Source: Chromatiales bacterium (ex Bugula neritina AB1)
Lineage (GTDB): Bacteria; Pseudomonadota; Gammaproteobacteria; Granulosicoccales; Granulosicoccaceae
Assembly (NCBI GenBank): GCA_001730015.1
Contig: MDLA01000191.1
Span: 1-48,016, forward strand
Direction of reading: 5' to 3'
DNA length: 48,016 bases
The notes beneath the pieces are model-generated. The model did not search any database. It saw only the letters and a program-made list of their open reading frames with translations, and was not told the DNA's origin. How positions within the stretch are numbered: position 1 is the stretch's first letter; every line of letters starts with the position of its first letter. Shown here piece by piece: positions 25,755 through 34,510 of this stretch. The translations under genes and the position numbers were made by a program.

Positions 25755-26471
25755 TCAGAGCAACGACTTGTTCTGCAACCAGGGCAACAGCTGTGAAATA
25801 TCATCCAGCACAACATCTGAATAGTCGCTCAAATCTTCGGCAGCAGCAGGTCCGGTCAGGACGCCCACTTTCAATGCAACGCCTGCTGCCACACCGGCCA
25901 GAAGATCATGTGTGCTGTCACCGATCATGGCAACATCTTCCACCTTGCAACCCGTTTGTTTACAGAATGCGTCGATCATGCCTGAGCCGGGCTTGCTACC
26001 GAAACCGGAATCGAAGCCGCATATAAAATCGACACAGTCCTCTGCACCCACCTCACGCAACTGATTTCTCGCCACAGATTCATAATCATTTGTCGCCACC
26101 CCCACTTTCAGCCCCGCCGACCCGAGCGCTGCGAATAACTGACGCAGATCAACAATCGGGGTTAGTGGCAAATCAGCCAGGCAGCGTAATCCGGCGGCTT
26201 CAACATCGGCAAATGACCTGCCTGGCAGCAGATCAGTCCAGGCTTGCGTGGTTTCATCTGCCGAGGCATTAACAACCAGCGAGCCGGGTTTAAAAGCCTT
26301 AGTCATCAGGTTATAGCCTGCGGCATCTGCCAGACTCAATCTTAAATCGAGGTTGTCCGGCGCCAATTCCGTGAGCACAGTTTCACACCAGCTACCCCAC
26401 ACTTCCTGGAAACCAAACAACGTTCCATCTTTGTCAAAAACAACACCGCTGATTTTACGGCTAGAGAACAC
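25755..26471 (-). CDS. HAD-superfamily phosphatase, phosphoglycolate phosphatase-like
   Basis: A 238-residue HAD hydrolase with all four motifs: DKDGT at 13-17 (nucleophile Asp13, acid/base Asp15), VATNDY near 131 (Thr of motif II), GSKPGSGM near 160 (Lys of motif III) and MIGDSTHDL near 182 (acidic motif IV). An alpha-helical cap between motifs I and II is of the Gph type, so small phosphoesters such as 2-phosphoglycolate are likely substrates. Start is GTG with AGGAAGG six bases upstream. It lies 60 bases from yajD on the same strand. Confidence 0.87.
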   Translation of the reverse strand: MFSSRKISGVVFDKDGTLFGFQEVWGSWCETVLTELAPDNLDLRLSLADAAGYNLMTKAFKPGSLVVNASADETTQAWTDLLPGRSFADVEAAGLRCLADLPLTPIVDLRQLFAALGSAGLKVGVATNDYESVARNQLREVGAEDCVDFICGFDSGFGSKPGSGMIDAFCKQTGCKVEDVAMIGDSTHDLLAGVAAGVALKVGVLTGPAAAEDLSDYSDVVLDDISQLLPWLQNKSLL

Positions 26472-26705
26472 CTTCCACCTTCCTGACGACGAATCGCTGT
26501 AAATTTCAACTATAGCAACAATTTTAACTGTAGCGATTAAGATCCTAAAATCCAGTTCAGAAAACGCGACTCTGCGTGTAAATTTTCGAACGCGATACCC
26601 TGATCGGCAGCCCGGTCATCGCACCGTCTATTACACATTGGCACTGCATTGATAATGCAGGCACAATTCCGGTCACAATAGTTAGCAGCCAGTTCCGGAG
26701 CCCTG

Positions 26706-27158
26706 ATGACAACCACACCCGAGGCAGATATCCACTTTACCGCCACCGGCGAGGAAGATGGAAAAACTCTGCTGTTCAGAAGCCTGAGAAAAATACCGGA
26801 AGGATCAAACCCAGCCGATTACCCTTACCTGGTGACAATCTTCTGGCCCTATGTTGCTGTTGATGACGGTGGTATGCCAGACGCAGATACAAACGAGGAC
26901 CAGATTGAATTTGAAGAGGCAATTTCCCATCTGGACAGCAAAGGCACCGGGCACCTCATGCTGGTTGTAACCGGTAATGGTAGTAAGGAATGGAACTGGT
27001 ATGTGGCCGACGTAAACAGCTGGATGGAGCAATTGAATACAGCTTTGTCAGAGCGTGCAGAATTTCCTATTGAGATAGAAAATTGCCAACAACCGGATTG
27101 GTCGCTTTACCACGATTTTATTTCCGGCGTTGAGGGTATAAACCAACCCATCTCGTAG
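26706..27158 (+). CDS. DUF695 family protein
   Basis: A soluble, acidic protein of 150 residues with the layout of DUF695 proteins: an early block PYLVTIFWPYVAVDDGGMPD near 40-59 and a later block LMLVVTGNGSKEWNWYVAD near 83-101, followed by a tail ending in DWSLYHDFISG. The biochemical role of this family is unknown to me. CGGAG lies five bases before the ATG. It precedes arfB by 23 bases on the same strand and may be co-transcribed. Confidence 0.75.
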   Translation: MTTTPEADIHFTATGEEDGKTLLFRSLRKIPEGSNPADYPYLVTIFWPYVAVDDGGMPDADTNEDQIEFEEAISHLDSKGTGHLMLVVTGNGSKEWNWYVADVNSWMEQLNTALSERAEFPIEIENCQQPDWSLYHDFISGVEGINQPIS

Positions 27159-27181
27159 AAATTCAATCTACACTGACCCGC

Positions 27182-27595
27182 ATGCTGCAAATTTCACCCC
27201 ACCTCATTATTCCCGCAACCGAAATTGAGTTTCAATCAATTCGAGCGCAAGGCTCCGGTGGCCAGAAAATCAATAAAACTTCGTGTGCCGTACATTTACG
27301 ATTCGACATCAAGGCTTCTTCTCTGCCTGATGGGTACAAGCAGCGTCTGCTGGCTCTTCGTGACAGCCGCATCTCTAAAGACGGTATTGTCGTAATCAAG
27401 GCACAGCAATACAGAGTGCTTGAAAAAAATCGCAACGATGCACTTAACCGACTCGGCGACCTAATTCGAAGTGTGACCCGTACCGTTAAACCTCGACGTG
27501 CGACCAAACCCACACGCGGCTCCCAAAAAAGGCGTATGGACAGTAAAACCAAGCACGGCAAGCTCAAGCAGCTTCGTGGAAAAACGGATTACTGA
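27182..27595 (+). CDS. arfB: Alternative ribosome-rescue factor ArfB (peptidyl-tRNA hydrolase)
   Basis: A 137-residue release-factor-like protein. GSGGQKINK at 24-32 contains the catalytic GGQ, followed by VHLRFDIKASSLPD and RDSRISKDGIVVIKAQQYR, both typical of YaeJ/ArfB. The basic C-terminal tail (TRTVKPRRATKPTRGSQKRR) inserts into the empty mRNA channel of a stalled ribosome in known members. Function: hydrolysis of peptidyl-tRNA on ribosomes stalled without a stop codon. Length and domain order are normal. No strong ribosome site is seen before the ATG. Confidence 0.94.
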   Translation: MLQISPHLIIPATEIEFQSIRAQGSGGQKINKTSCAVHLRFDIKASSLPDGYKQRLLALRDSRISKDGIVVIKAQQYRVLEKNRNDALNRLGDLIRSVTRTVKPRRATKPTRGSQKRRMDSKTKHGKLKQLRGKTDY

Positions 27596-27644
27596 CGATC
27601 GTCTCACCATCAATTTTCCACAGCAACAAGCAGCTAATTTGCCT

Positions 27645-27669
27645 GGCCCCTTAAGGCAATGGGGTCTTT
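27645..27669 (+). terminator. Candidate terminator after arfB
   Basis: GGCCCC, a 10-base loop and GGGGTC (one G-T pair) followed by TTTAAG, about 50 bases after the arfB stop. The short T-run makes it a weak intrinsic terminator. The rest of 27596-27871 shows nothing convincing. Confidence 0.35.
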
Positions 27670-27871
27670 AAGCTGATCGGAAACTATAACTCACAGCGAT
27701 CCAGCTCACTGTATTCTTGAATGTTTATTTCCTGCGTTTAGTAACTCAGCGGCTGATAGTTTTAAAATCCTCTGAATCAACTTAGCCAAACGTTCCTAAT
27801 CGGGTGGCGTTACTGCGACGAATTGGCTGAGATTCACCAAACCAAGTCTTGGTCAATCAGCGAACGCATAC

Positions 27872-28852
27872 TCAACGATCCGACCGAGTCGCTTGACTAA
27901 TTGCATCGATTAGTGAGCTATGTTTTTCTGGCACGGCACTATTTTTTCCCGTTAAGCATTCATACTGGCTCCAGCCAGCTAGTGTTGCATCGAAATCCAC
28001 CTTACTCCATTTTGGGTGACCATTTTCGCGTAGCCAGTCGTGGTTTGATTCAATTATCTGGCTTATATTTGCTAACCTCTGACAATTGTTCATACGGTAT
28101 GCATAGGTAGTCAATACTGCTTTGACTGCCACAGTAGGTACGTCCTCTGTAAGAAAGTCATAGGTGTTCTGTGGAATAGTGGAAGTGGCTCGATAGGTTT
28201 CGACAATGCTCTTGTCAGTTAACGGTAAAAGGTGGAGATGGTCATCGAGCTCGACTTGCTCCTCGAACAGCGAAACCGGCAAGCCCGCTACATAAACCAT
28301 GGCATCAACCTCCCGCTTTTTAAGCGCGTTTAAAGCGTTGGCACCAGATATATAGACCTCCTCAATTTGGAAATCTGCCAGTGCAGTGAAAATCACTTTT
28401 GATGTCAGGTAGGTACCACTTCCTGTTGTCCCTATCGCAATGCGCTTGCCATCAAGGTCTTCAAAATCTTGAATTGAATGAGTCGCGAGAATATGAATTT
28501 CTTCATTGTACAGCGGGTAGATCATGCGAATTTTATTAGCATATTTCTTCATTTTTCTGTCATCGGAGCTGGCGATAAAAGCCAGGACATCAGACTGTAC
28601 GATGCCTAATTGAGCGTGGGGCGCTTTATAGACATCTCTTATATTATCCAGTGAGCCGCGAGATTCGTGGACATCAAGGTTGATATTGTGATTTTTAAGC
28701 AGGGTACTTAGATCCTGCCCGATCTTGATGTATGTCCCAGTGCTGCCACCGGTGACTATTCCAAGTGTTTCCTGCGCAGTTGCTCCAGTCCCTGACAATA
28801 ACGCAACAAAAGAGAGCACGGCTAGATAGCGGAGATGTTTCTTAATATTCAT
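27872..28852 (-). CDS. TAXI-family TRAP solute receptor, orphan
   Basis: A 326-residue secreted protein with signal peptide ending near ATAQ (residue 24-27), then the TAXI N-terminal signature LGIVTGGSTGTYIKIGQDLS and ESRGSLDNIRDVYKAPHAQL. FEDLDGKRIAIGTTGSGTY near 129-147 is the family's ligand-loop block. No TRAP permease is nearby on this strand; it either uses one encoded elsewhere or acts as a sensor receptor, as proposed for some orphan receptors. The sequence is clearly different from the receptor at 14156, so it is not a recent duplicate. It lies just downstream of the SUMF1/kinase genes on the same strand. Confidence 0.87.
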   Translation of the reverse strand: MNIKKHLRYLAVLSFVALLSGTGATAQETLGIVTGGSTGTYIKIGQDLSTLLKNHNINLDVHESRGSLDNIRDVYKAPHAQLGIVQSDVLAFIASSDDRKMKKYANKIRMIYPLYNEEIHILATHSIQDFEDLDGKRIAIGTTGSGTYLTSKVIFTALADFQIEEVYISGANALNALKKREVDAMVYVAGLPVSLFEEQVELDDHLHLLPLTDKSIVETYRATSTIPQNTYDFLTEDVPTVAVKAVLTTYAYRMNNCQRLANISQIIESNHDWLRENGHPKWSKVDFDATLAGWSQYECLTGKNSAVPEKHSSLIDAISQATRSDR

Positions 28853-28889
28853 TTTCTAATATCCGTCTAATATTGACATATTGTGTGGA

Positions 28890-29183
28890 TCAGATTTGGG
28901 CAAAGTAGTTAGTAAGCTTTAGCCGTGCAGTGATGGATTTATCATGAACTGTGTGACGATAACGAGGATGGTGTCGCTCCACCGAATCTGCGTGCTTAAC
29001 AACGCTGTCGAAAAAGTTTAGCTGCTTGAATTTGATTGTCCACGATGCAAAATACCAAGCAGTCTTCAGAAATGTATTTTGAATCTGCCACGTGGTGGAA
29101 GATAAGTTACCTGTAGCTCTTGAGGGGGAAACCATAGCTTGCGGGCCAACCTTGCTCCAAATGCAATGCCACACTCTCACCAT
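28890..29183 (-). CDS. Small hypothetical ORF downstream of the SUMF1-domain gene
   Basis: A 97-codon frame starting two bases after the SUMF1-gene stop. The end of that gene supplies AGGAAG five bases before the ATG, a good ribosome site, which is the main reason to list it. The product is unusually rich in Trp and His and resembles no family I know; there is no clear signal peptide or membrane segment. It could equally be a chance frame in the 330-base spacer before the TAXI receptor. Confidence 0.25.
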   Translation of the reverse strand: MVRVWHCIWSKVGPQAMVSPSRATGNLSSTTWQIQNTFLKTAWYFASWTIKFKQLNFFDSVVKHADSVERHHPRYRHTVHDKSITARLKLTNYFAQI

Positions 29184-29185
29184 GC

Positions 29186-30586
29186 TTACTTCCTAACAAT
29201 CCGAACCACTCTAAACCCATTGGTCGAATACCGAACATCATGATGAAATTTCATTCGTGTAGCGGAACGCAAGTACTCAGCACTATTTTTCCAGGAACCA
29301 CCACGCAGCACTCCATCTTTGCAGTTGCCTTCAGACTCCTCACTGGAATTCCAGCAATCCCTCGTCCATTCAGAAACCCCACCGGATGTCGCAAACAAGC
29401 CGAACGGATTCGCAGGAAACTCATCCACATTAGCTGGAATCGTATCATTCCAGTAACCTCCACAGCCCCTGCAGTTGGCGACAGCTTCCTGCTCCGTATC
29501 GCCCCACCAGTAATCACTCGATGTTCCGCCGCGTGCCGCATATTCCCATTCCACTTCAGAAGGCAAACGGTACTGATTACCCGTTAAACCACTAATCCAT
29601 CTTACGTAATCCTGTGCATCCCGATAGCTTATATGGTTTGCAGGTATGCGATCAGAATCGTTGGAGCGATTACCTGCTATCTCGGTACAGCCGCCCTGAT
29701 CGACACAGTAGTTCCATTGGGCTGTGGTAATCTCGTACCGGGAGATCGAAAACGGATAGTCAAGTTTAACCTTATGAGGCGGCTTTGCTCGGTCCTGTTT
29801 ATAGTTCGAACCCATTGTAAATATACCGGGATTCAGGCTCACCATTTCAGGACAATCTGCACAATCATCAAAGACAGTGAAAGCTCTGGCTGTAGGCATT
29901 GCAGCAGCCAGTACAGGCCCGGTTGATTGAGACTGATCAGGTTTTCCGGGTTGAACTATCGCAGCTGCTGTTGCGCCCGCAAACCGTTTCTGTGCCTTCC
30001 AGCCACCTCTTTTCCATGCCCCTGGCGCTGCCACAGACGGCGTGTTCACCGAACCCTCATCACCAACTTCACTAGCTACAATCTCTATTTCGGTACTTTC
30101 AGGCTGCCAGCCACCGCGCTTCCATGAACCGGCTTTCGGTGTACCGGTATCATTTTTTCTGGCAGTAGAGACTCCTACCGCCGGCCTATGTACATTGCCA
30201 CTGGAGACGGAAATCGACGACGACGAAGAAACTGTTACTCTTTCAGGCTCTAGAACAACATGCACCTTTGGCACAGTAGGATCGACCGCCGACTGTTCTT
30301 GCGCAACCGGCGTCTGAGTTATTTCAGGTGCGATTCGGCGAAGTGCATTGGCTCGCACCTGTGCCAATCGAACAAATCGCCCCTCTGGAAACTCTTCTAT
30401 ATAAGCTTCCAGCTCTTCTGGATTAACACTGTTTTCCACAGCGGACCAAAATAGCAGTTCAACACGTGCGGGTGTTTGTTTTGATGCAATACCCGCATGA
30501 GTAACGGGAGTCACGCCCACCACCAAACCGACGGTGACAGATAATACCAAGTTACGACAACAGACAAAAAACGCCTTTTTTTCCAT
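29186..30586 (-). CDS. Secreted SUMF1/FGE-domain protein lacking the catalytic cysteines
   Basis: A 466-residue exported protein. A signal peptide (VLSVTVGLVVGVTPVTHA) is followed by a short repeat-like module ARVELLFWSAVENSVNPEEL, seen beside SUMF1 and caspase-like domains in other bacteria, then a low-complexity region with the repeated phrase WKRGGW. From about 235 is the SUMF1 fold: PGIFTMGSNYKQDRAKPPHK, FSISRYEITTAQWNYCVDQG, LPSEVEWEYAARGG and LRGGSWKNSAEYLR. True formylglycine-generating enzymes have Cys residues after RGGS; here there is none, so sulfatase activation is unlikely. ATG 30586 chosen over TTG 30595. The upstream kinase gene (170-base gap) suggests a signalling partnership. 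Confidence 0.82.
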   Translation of the reverse strand: MEKKAFFVCCRNLVLSVTVGLVVGVTPVTHAGIASKQTPARVELLFWSAVENSVNPEELEAYIEEFPEGRFVRLAQVRANALRRIAPEITQTPVAQEQSAVDPTVPKVHVVLEPERVTVSSSSSISVSSGNVHRPAVGVSTARKNDTGTPKAGSWKRGGWQPESTEIEIVASEVGDEGSVNTPSVAAPGAWKRGGWKAQKRFAGATAAAIVQPGKPDQSQSTGPVLAAAMPTARAFTVFDDCADCPEMVSLNPGIFTMGSNYKQDRAKPPHKVKLDYPFSISRYEITTAQWNYCVDQGGCTEIAGNRSNDSDRIPANHISYRDAQDYVRWISGLTGNQYRLPSEVEWEYAARGGTSSDYWWGDTEQEAVANCRGCGGYWNDTIPANVDEFPANPFGLFATSGGVSEWTRDCWNSSEESEGNCKDGVLRGGSWKNSAEYLRSATRMKFHHDVRYSTNGFRVVRIVRK

Positions 30587-30765
30587 GCTACTCAACCTGT
30601 TTTGGTCAAATTAATAGCCGTGATATCTCACAATACCGGCACTAAGAAGAATTGTTATTTACCTACAAGTTTAGATCACAGAGACATTTCGGAGTGAAAG
30701 TTACGATCGGACTTACACAACTGAGAATTCAGTCACAAAAACATTTAACGCCAATTACAAGCAAA

Positions 30766-33300
30766 CTACTCTTCAATTGTAATTGACGTAAAGTTACTAG
30801 CAGTTTGAAAGTTTCCAGTGGACAGCACCCTTTTAACTCGATCCAGGTAAGCTTGTGCATCCTCTATTTCCGCACTAGATTCAATATCCAGCGGCGCGTC
30901 AGACACCAATACGCTTATCATTTCCCTGCCGAAAGGAGGCAACAAATCCCATCGCTCTATATCACCAGGCTCCCCCAGCCACATACTCTCTCCATACAAT
31001 AACTGATTCGCCTCGCTGTCCAGTGTAGTGGTGGACGAAAGCATGTGTAAAACCGAACCATCCATTGTGAAATAATCAACATATAGATAGTTAGTTTCAA
31101 AGGCAGTAGTCGCGAGATTCAATACCAGCCGATCGCCTTCCCGATAAAGGGACTTATTATTTTCAGTTTCCAGAGACACTTTCCCTGGATTCATTGATTT
31201 ATCCAACAACAACAAAGGCGCACAGAAAACATCGTCGAGAACAACGAGATCGCTGTGTTCAGCTTCTACCAGCGATACAGACGTATCGTCGCGCAGCAAC
31301 TCAAAGGCCGTTTGAGTAATTACACCATCAAGCTTGCTTCCATCATTTGAAGGCTCGATAGATCCACAATTCACGGATGCGATCAGTGCATCAATTTTCA
31401 TCATATCGAGCATTTGAGGAACCAGTTCTTTTGTCGCAGAGTCCGCTATTGTTTCAACTGGCAACGAAGGCTCGACAAACTGCTCTGGTATGGCTACCTG
31501 ACGGAGTTTAATCTCCTCAGCTATCTGCTCGGATTCCGGTACTTTGGCTACAGTCGGATTATTCTGTTTCTGCTCTGCTGACGCATTCGACTCAGCTAAC
31601 ACTGCTGCCCGCTCTACAGCTACTGTCGGCTCCGGTATCACTGCAGGGTCGGCTGGCTCTGCCGTCGCCCAGGGTTCAGTTGCATAGATGTCCGGACTAT
31701 AGTGCTTTACTATAGATTCAATGTCAGCCTCAGGACTGGCAACCGCTAATTCCACTGGTGCCGCAACTATGGAACCCCCATTCTGCAGGTTTACAGAGGG
31801 ATTTCCATTATTCTCATCCAGTGCCGGCATCGACACCAGCCCGTCTTCAGGGTCAGCAGAAACGGACGTTGTATCGGCCGGTGGTACATCAGTAATCGCT
31901 GGTTTTTCATCTTCGATAGTCGCGTATCCGGAATCAGAGGTTACCTCCTCCTGAAATGATGTTATATCCGCAGCTTGCAACCGCATTGACGGGTAGTTCT
32001 CTATACCCAGATAAACACCCGGCACAAGCAACAAGGCCATTCCAGCGAGAACACCGGAACGCGACCACCGATTCGCTTTACTTGCTACCAGAACCGGTGG
32101 TACTTGCGGCTGCACTTTAAATGACGAATCCGGTTGCACCGGTGAGGGATCATTTACAGCAGCAGGTGGTATCGGCGCAATGGGCTTCTTTGCACCGCCA
32201 GCCACAGCATCGACCGGTTCAGGTCTTGAAACTGCCACATCATCGATCAGCCTGGCCGCGGTCACTCCGACATCCGGCTTAGCCGCAACCGCTTTTTCAG
32301 CTGGCAACGCTTCTTTGCCTCTCCGGTAATCGTCAGGCGTTTCAGCCCCTGACTTTCGTGGAAGCAGAGCATTGTTATTCGCTACAGATGGCTTCTTTCG
32401 AAACGGATCTTCAATATTTTTCAACTGATTTTCCCAGACCTGAAGCGTCGAGGGTCGGGTCTGAGGGTGCAGTGCCAGGCCGGAATCTATTGCAGATAGA
32501 AAATGGGGGTCATACTGACGTTTCGGAGCATTGGTAAGCGGTTTGTAGGGATCCGGATTGCCAGAATTAACTGCACCGGCCCGTTCCATTGCATCGATAG
32601 CTCCCTGTTGCGTTACAGCGTTATACAGAGTTGCGGACAGCGAATAGATATCAGACCACACACCGGGAGCACCCGCAGTACCATTCAGCAACTCAATGGG
32701 CACGCAACTGGCGTCCGGTGGCACAGGATGCTGCCAGCGCATTCGGCTTGCTATAGACCGTGATGATCCAAAATCCACCAATACCGGCGCACCATAGGGT
32801 CGAACAATAATATTCGAGGGATTTATATCGCCATGAATGACATGCACATTGTGAACTTTTGACAGCCCGGCAACAATCGGTGACAGAATATCAAGCAGCA
32901 ATTTCTGCTCAAGCGGCGCTGCACTTTCAGCAATCAGTGCAGCAAGGCTCTGACCCTGTTCATAAGTCATTACCAGATAGGCTGTCTTATTCAACTCGAA
33001 CGTGGTGTGCACCTGCACCAGATTCTCAAGACGATACTGAGCGAGTGTTTTTGCCTCGGCAATGAAATTATCTTTCAGCCCCTGGTACGATTGCTCAAGA
33101 TGCGCACTGGAAGGTGCAACGGTGAAATCCTCGTTGCGCACACAGACCTTTCCAGGAAAAAACTCTTTGATTACGACCTGCCGCTGAAGATTGTGATCGA
33201 TCGCAAGATAGGTGTGGCAGAGCGCACCGTATCCTATCAACGCCTCTATCTCATACCACCGGACTTTGTGCCCGACGGGTAGTACGTACTGGCTATTCAT
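30766..33300 (-). CDS. Transmembrane Ser/Thr protein kinase with DUF4384-like C-terminus
   Basis: An 844-residue Hanks-type kinase. The P-loop is GYGALCHTY at 23-31, Lys45 sits in VVIKEFFPG, the helix-C Glu is near 82, HGDINPSNI at 156-164 contains catalytic Asp158 and Asn163, and DFG is at 176-178. The usual HRD Arg is Gly, making it a non-RD kinase. A Pro-rich linker leads to one membrane segment at about 415-432, then an acidic, probably periplasmic region rich in Ala, Pro and Glu. The last 170 residues (REGDRLVLNLATTAF, later PFGREMISVLVSDAPL) resemble DUF4384. A SUMF1-domain protein follows, a pairing known around type VI secretion and stress kinases; no secretion genes are seen here. 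Confidence 0.9.
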   Translation of the reverse strand: MNSQYVLPVGHKVRWYEIEALIGYGALCHTYLAIDHNLQRQVVIKEFFPGKVCVRNEDFTVAPSSAHLEQSYQGLKDNFIAEAKTLAQYRLENLVQVHTTFELNKTAYLVMTYEQGQSLAALIAESAAPLEQKLLLDILSPIVAGLSKVHNVHVIHGDINPSNIIVRPYGAPVLVDFGSSRSIASRMRWQHPVPPDASCVPIELLNGTAGAPGVWSDIYSLSATLYNAVTQQGAIDAMERAGAVNSGNPDPYKPLTNAPKRQYDPHFLSAIDSGLALHPQTRPSTLQVWENQLKNIEDPFRKKPSVANNNALLPRKSGAETPDDYRRGKEALPAEKAVAAKPDVGVTAARLIDDVAVSRPEPVDAVAGGAKKPIAPIPPAAVNDPSPVQPDSSFKVQPQVPPVLVASKANRWSRSGVLAGMALLLVPGVYLGIENYPSMRLQAADITSFQEEVTSDSGYATIEDEKPAITDVPPADTTSVSADPEDGLVSMPALDENNGNPSVNLQNGGSIVAAPVELAVASPEADIESIVKHYSPDIYATEPWATAEPADPAVIPEPTVAVERAAVLAESNASAEQKQNNPTVAKVPESEQIAEEIKLRQVAIPEQFVEPSLPVETIADSATKELVPQMLDMMKIDALIASVNCGSIEPSNDGSKLDGVITQTAFELLRDDTSVSLVEAEHSDLVVLDDVFCAPLLLLDKSMNPGKVSLETENNKSLYREGDRLVLNLATTAFETNYLYVDYFTMDGSVLHMLSSTTTLDSEANQLLYGESMWLGEPGDIERWDLLPPFGREMISVLVSDAPLDIESSAEIEDAQAYLDRVKRVLSTGNFQTASNFTSITIEE

Positions 33301-33431
33301 TGTTCAGCAAGCACCATAGTTGCACCCTTCTCAAACGGGCTGATACTGTACCGGGGGCGCTCATTCGCCAATTGGACCGTTCCCACAAAAATAAGGTCTC
33401 CGGGTCGGGGGCTAAATAACAGTTCTCTTAG
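33297..33431 (-). pseudogene. Possible coding relic or short ORF overlapping the kinase start
   Basis: On the minus strand 44 codons are open between a TAG and a TGA that overlaps the kinase ATG as ATGA. The translation (PRPGDLIFVGTVQLANERPR, then SPFEKGATMVLAEQ) looks protein-like, but there is no ATG at its start; only an internal GTG. It may be the 3' end of a lost gene, or chance. Confidence 0.2.
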
Positions 33432-33640
33432 CTATGAGCATAGTTCATGATTTCGAATTTGACCTCGTTACTCACTTATTGCCTGCGGAATTAAAGCACA
33501 GCCCAGCCACTGCCCGGCAAGAAGGAATCTGCTCTTACTGATATTTGCAGGAGCAACAGCTGTCTATGGAATCAAAGATCAGCATGGTGACCGTCAATCC
33601 CGTAAATAATGCGGGTCGATACTTACCTGATTGTTCGCTT

Positions 33641-33704
33641 CTGTTCAGGCGCTGACGTAAACACATGGTGTCGCTCTACGAAAAAATTGTCAGCACCTGA
33701 ACAG
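33641..33704 (-). terminator. Long hairpin downstream of the spondin lipoprotein gene
   Basis: Arms CTGTTCAGGCGCTGAC and GTCAGCACCTGAACAG pair over 16 bases with one exception, which becomes a G-U pair in minus-strand RNA; the loop is 32 bases. It starts 32 bases after the spondin gene stop. The T-run lies within the loop, not after the stem, so it may stop transcription poorly and instead stabilise the mRNA. The rest of the 435-base gap 33301-33735 shows only the possible relic next to the kinase. Confidence 0.55.
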
Positions 33705-33735
33705 ATGGGTAATTTCCAGGGGTTGCGTTCGTCGG

Positions 33736-34485
33736 CTACTGCACCCGCGTTATTACAATTCTTGAGGTCGGATTCAGAAACCGATGACGCTCTTCAAGAG
33801 CTGATGACGCCAGCCCGAAAACATCAGAGGCACTGGTTACTACACTCTGGTGAAAACGCACTCGATTGATGATATCGTCACGCTCAGCGTTGAAACCTTC
33901 ACCGGAAAAATCCGGCCCCGGAATCGTTGCCGCAGTTTCAGAATTCGCTTCGGTACCGGAGTCCCACGTAGACCCGGTAATCGTTCGACTACTGCCCACG
34001 GCCATATCACTGATATTGCTGGCATTGGTGCCGGTGAACGCATCATTGGTATGAACCAGCATACTAATGACACTCAAGCGGAGATCCGAAAGATCTTCGA
34101 CCGGAGCCGTCAATGTGACAACCGGACTGATCGTAGCCGGTGGAACCGGCGATTCCGTCGAAGCAACAGCCACATGCTGGGTTGCCGCTTCAGCCTCACT
34201 TAATATATCGGCGTTGCTACCACCTTCCGCCAGAGATTCAAGCGCCAGACTCGATTCCTCACCATCGATAAAACTGTTAAATCCACTGCGATGCAGCATA
34301 ATTGCCACCGGTGACATCGGCTGGGCATTAGTGAGGTTGGTGATACGCACTTCGAATTGTGCATCTTGTTGCGTCTCCGGAGGCGTTACCGGTTGCTCTA
34401 CTCCGGTGCTGGTGCTGCTGCCACCACACGCGGTCAGTACCGCGCTGGCTAACAGCGCTGCCCCGAGTTTTATAGATTGTTTCAT
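33736..34485 (-). CDS. Spondin_N-domain lipoprotein
   Basis: A 249-residue lipoprotein: signal peptide with lipobox VLTAC (Cys20) followed by GGSSTS, then a spondin_N-type domain. Shared with the next gene are FEVRITNLTNAQPMSPV near the start, LVHTNDAFTGTNASNI, TWDSGTEANSE and a C-terminal strand RFLNPTSRIVITRV. Spondin_N domains bind metal and mediate adhesion in animals; bacterial members are surface proteins of unknown role. Insertions (about VAVASTESPVPPATIS) make its middle differ from its neighbour. AGGAA seven bases before the ATG. It follows the paralogue at 34511 by 25 bases, so the two are one transcript and a likely old tandem duplication. Confidence 0.82.
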   Translation of the reverse strand: MKQSIKLGAALLASAVLTACGGSSTSTGVEQPVTPPETQQDAQFEVRITNLTNAQPMSPVAIMLHRSGFNSFIDGEESSLALESLAEGGSNADILSEAEAATQHVAVASTESPVPPATISPVVTLTAPVEDLSDLRLSVISMLVHTNDAFTGTNASNISDMAVGSSRTITGSTWDSGTEANSETAATIPGPDFSGEGFNAERDDIINRVRFHQSVVTSASDVFGLASSALEERHRFLNPTSRIVITRVQ

Positions 34486-34510
34486 GTTCGTATTCCTCGG
34501 CTCAGCCCTG

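Noticed and set aside
27776..27900. Plus-strand frame ending WRYCDELAEIHQTKSWSISE and onward, overlapping the end of the orphan TAXI gene
   Set aside because: It looks mildly protein-like but has no start codon, is preceded by stops and overlaps a real gene on the other strand; I could not assign it to any family.
33609..33869. An 86-codon plus-strand frame
   Set aside because: It crosses the long hairpin and the 3' end of the spondin lipoprotein gene on the other strand and has no family features.
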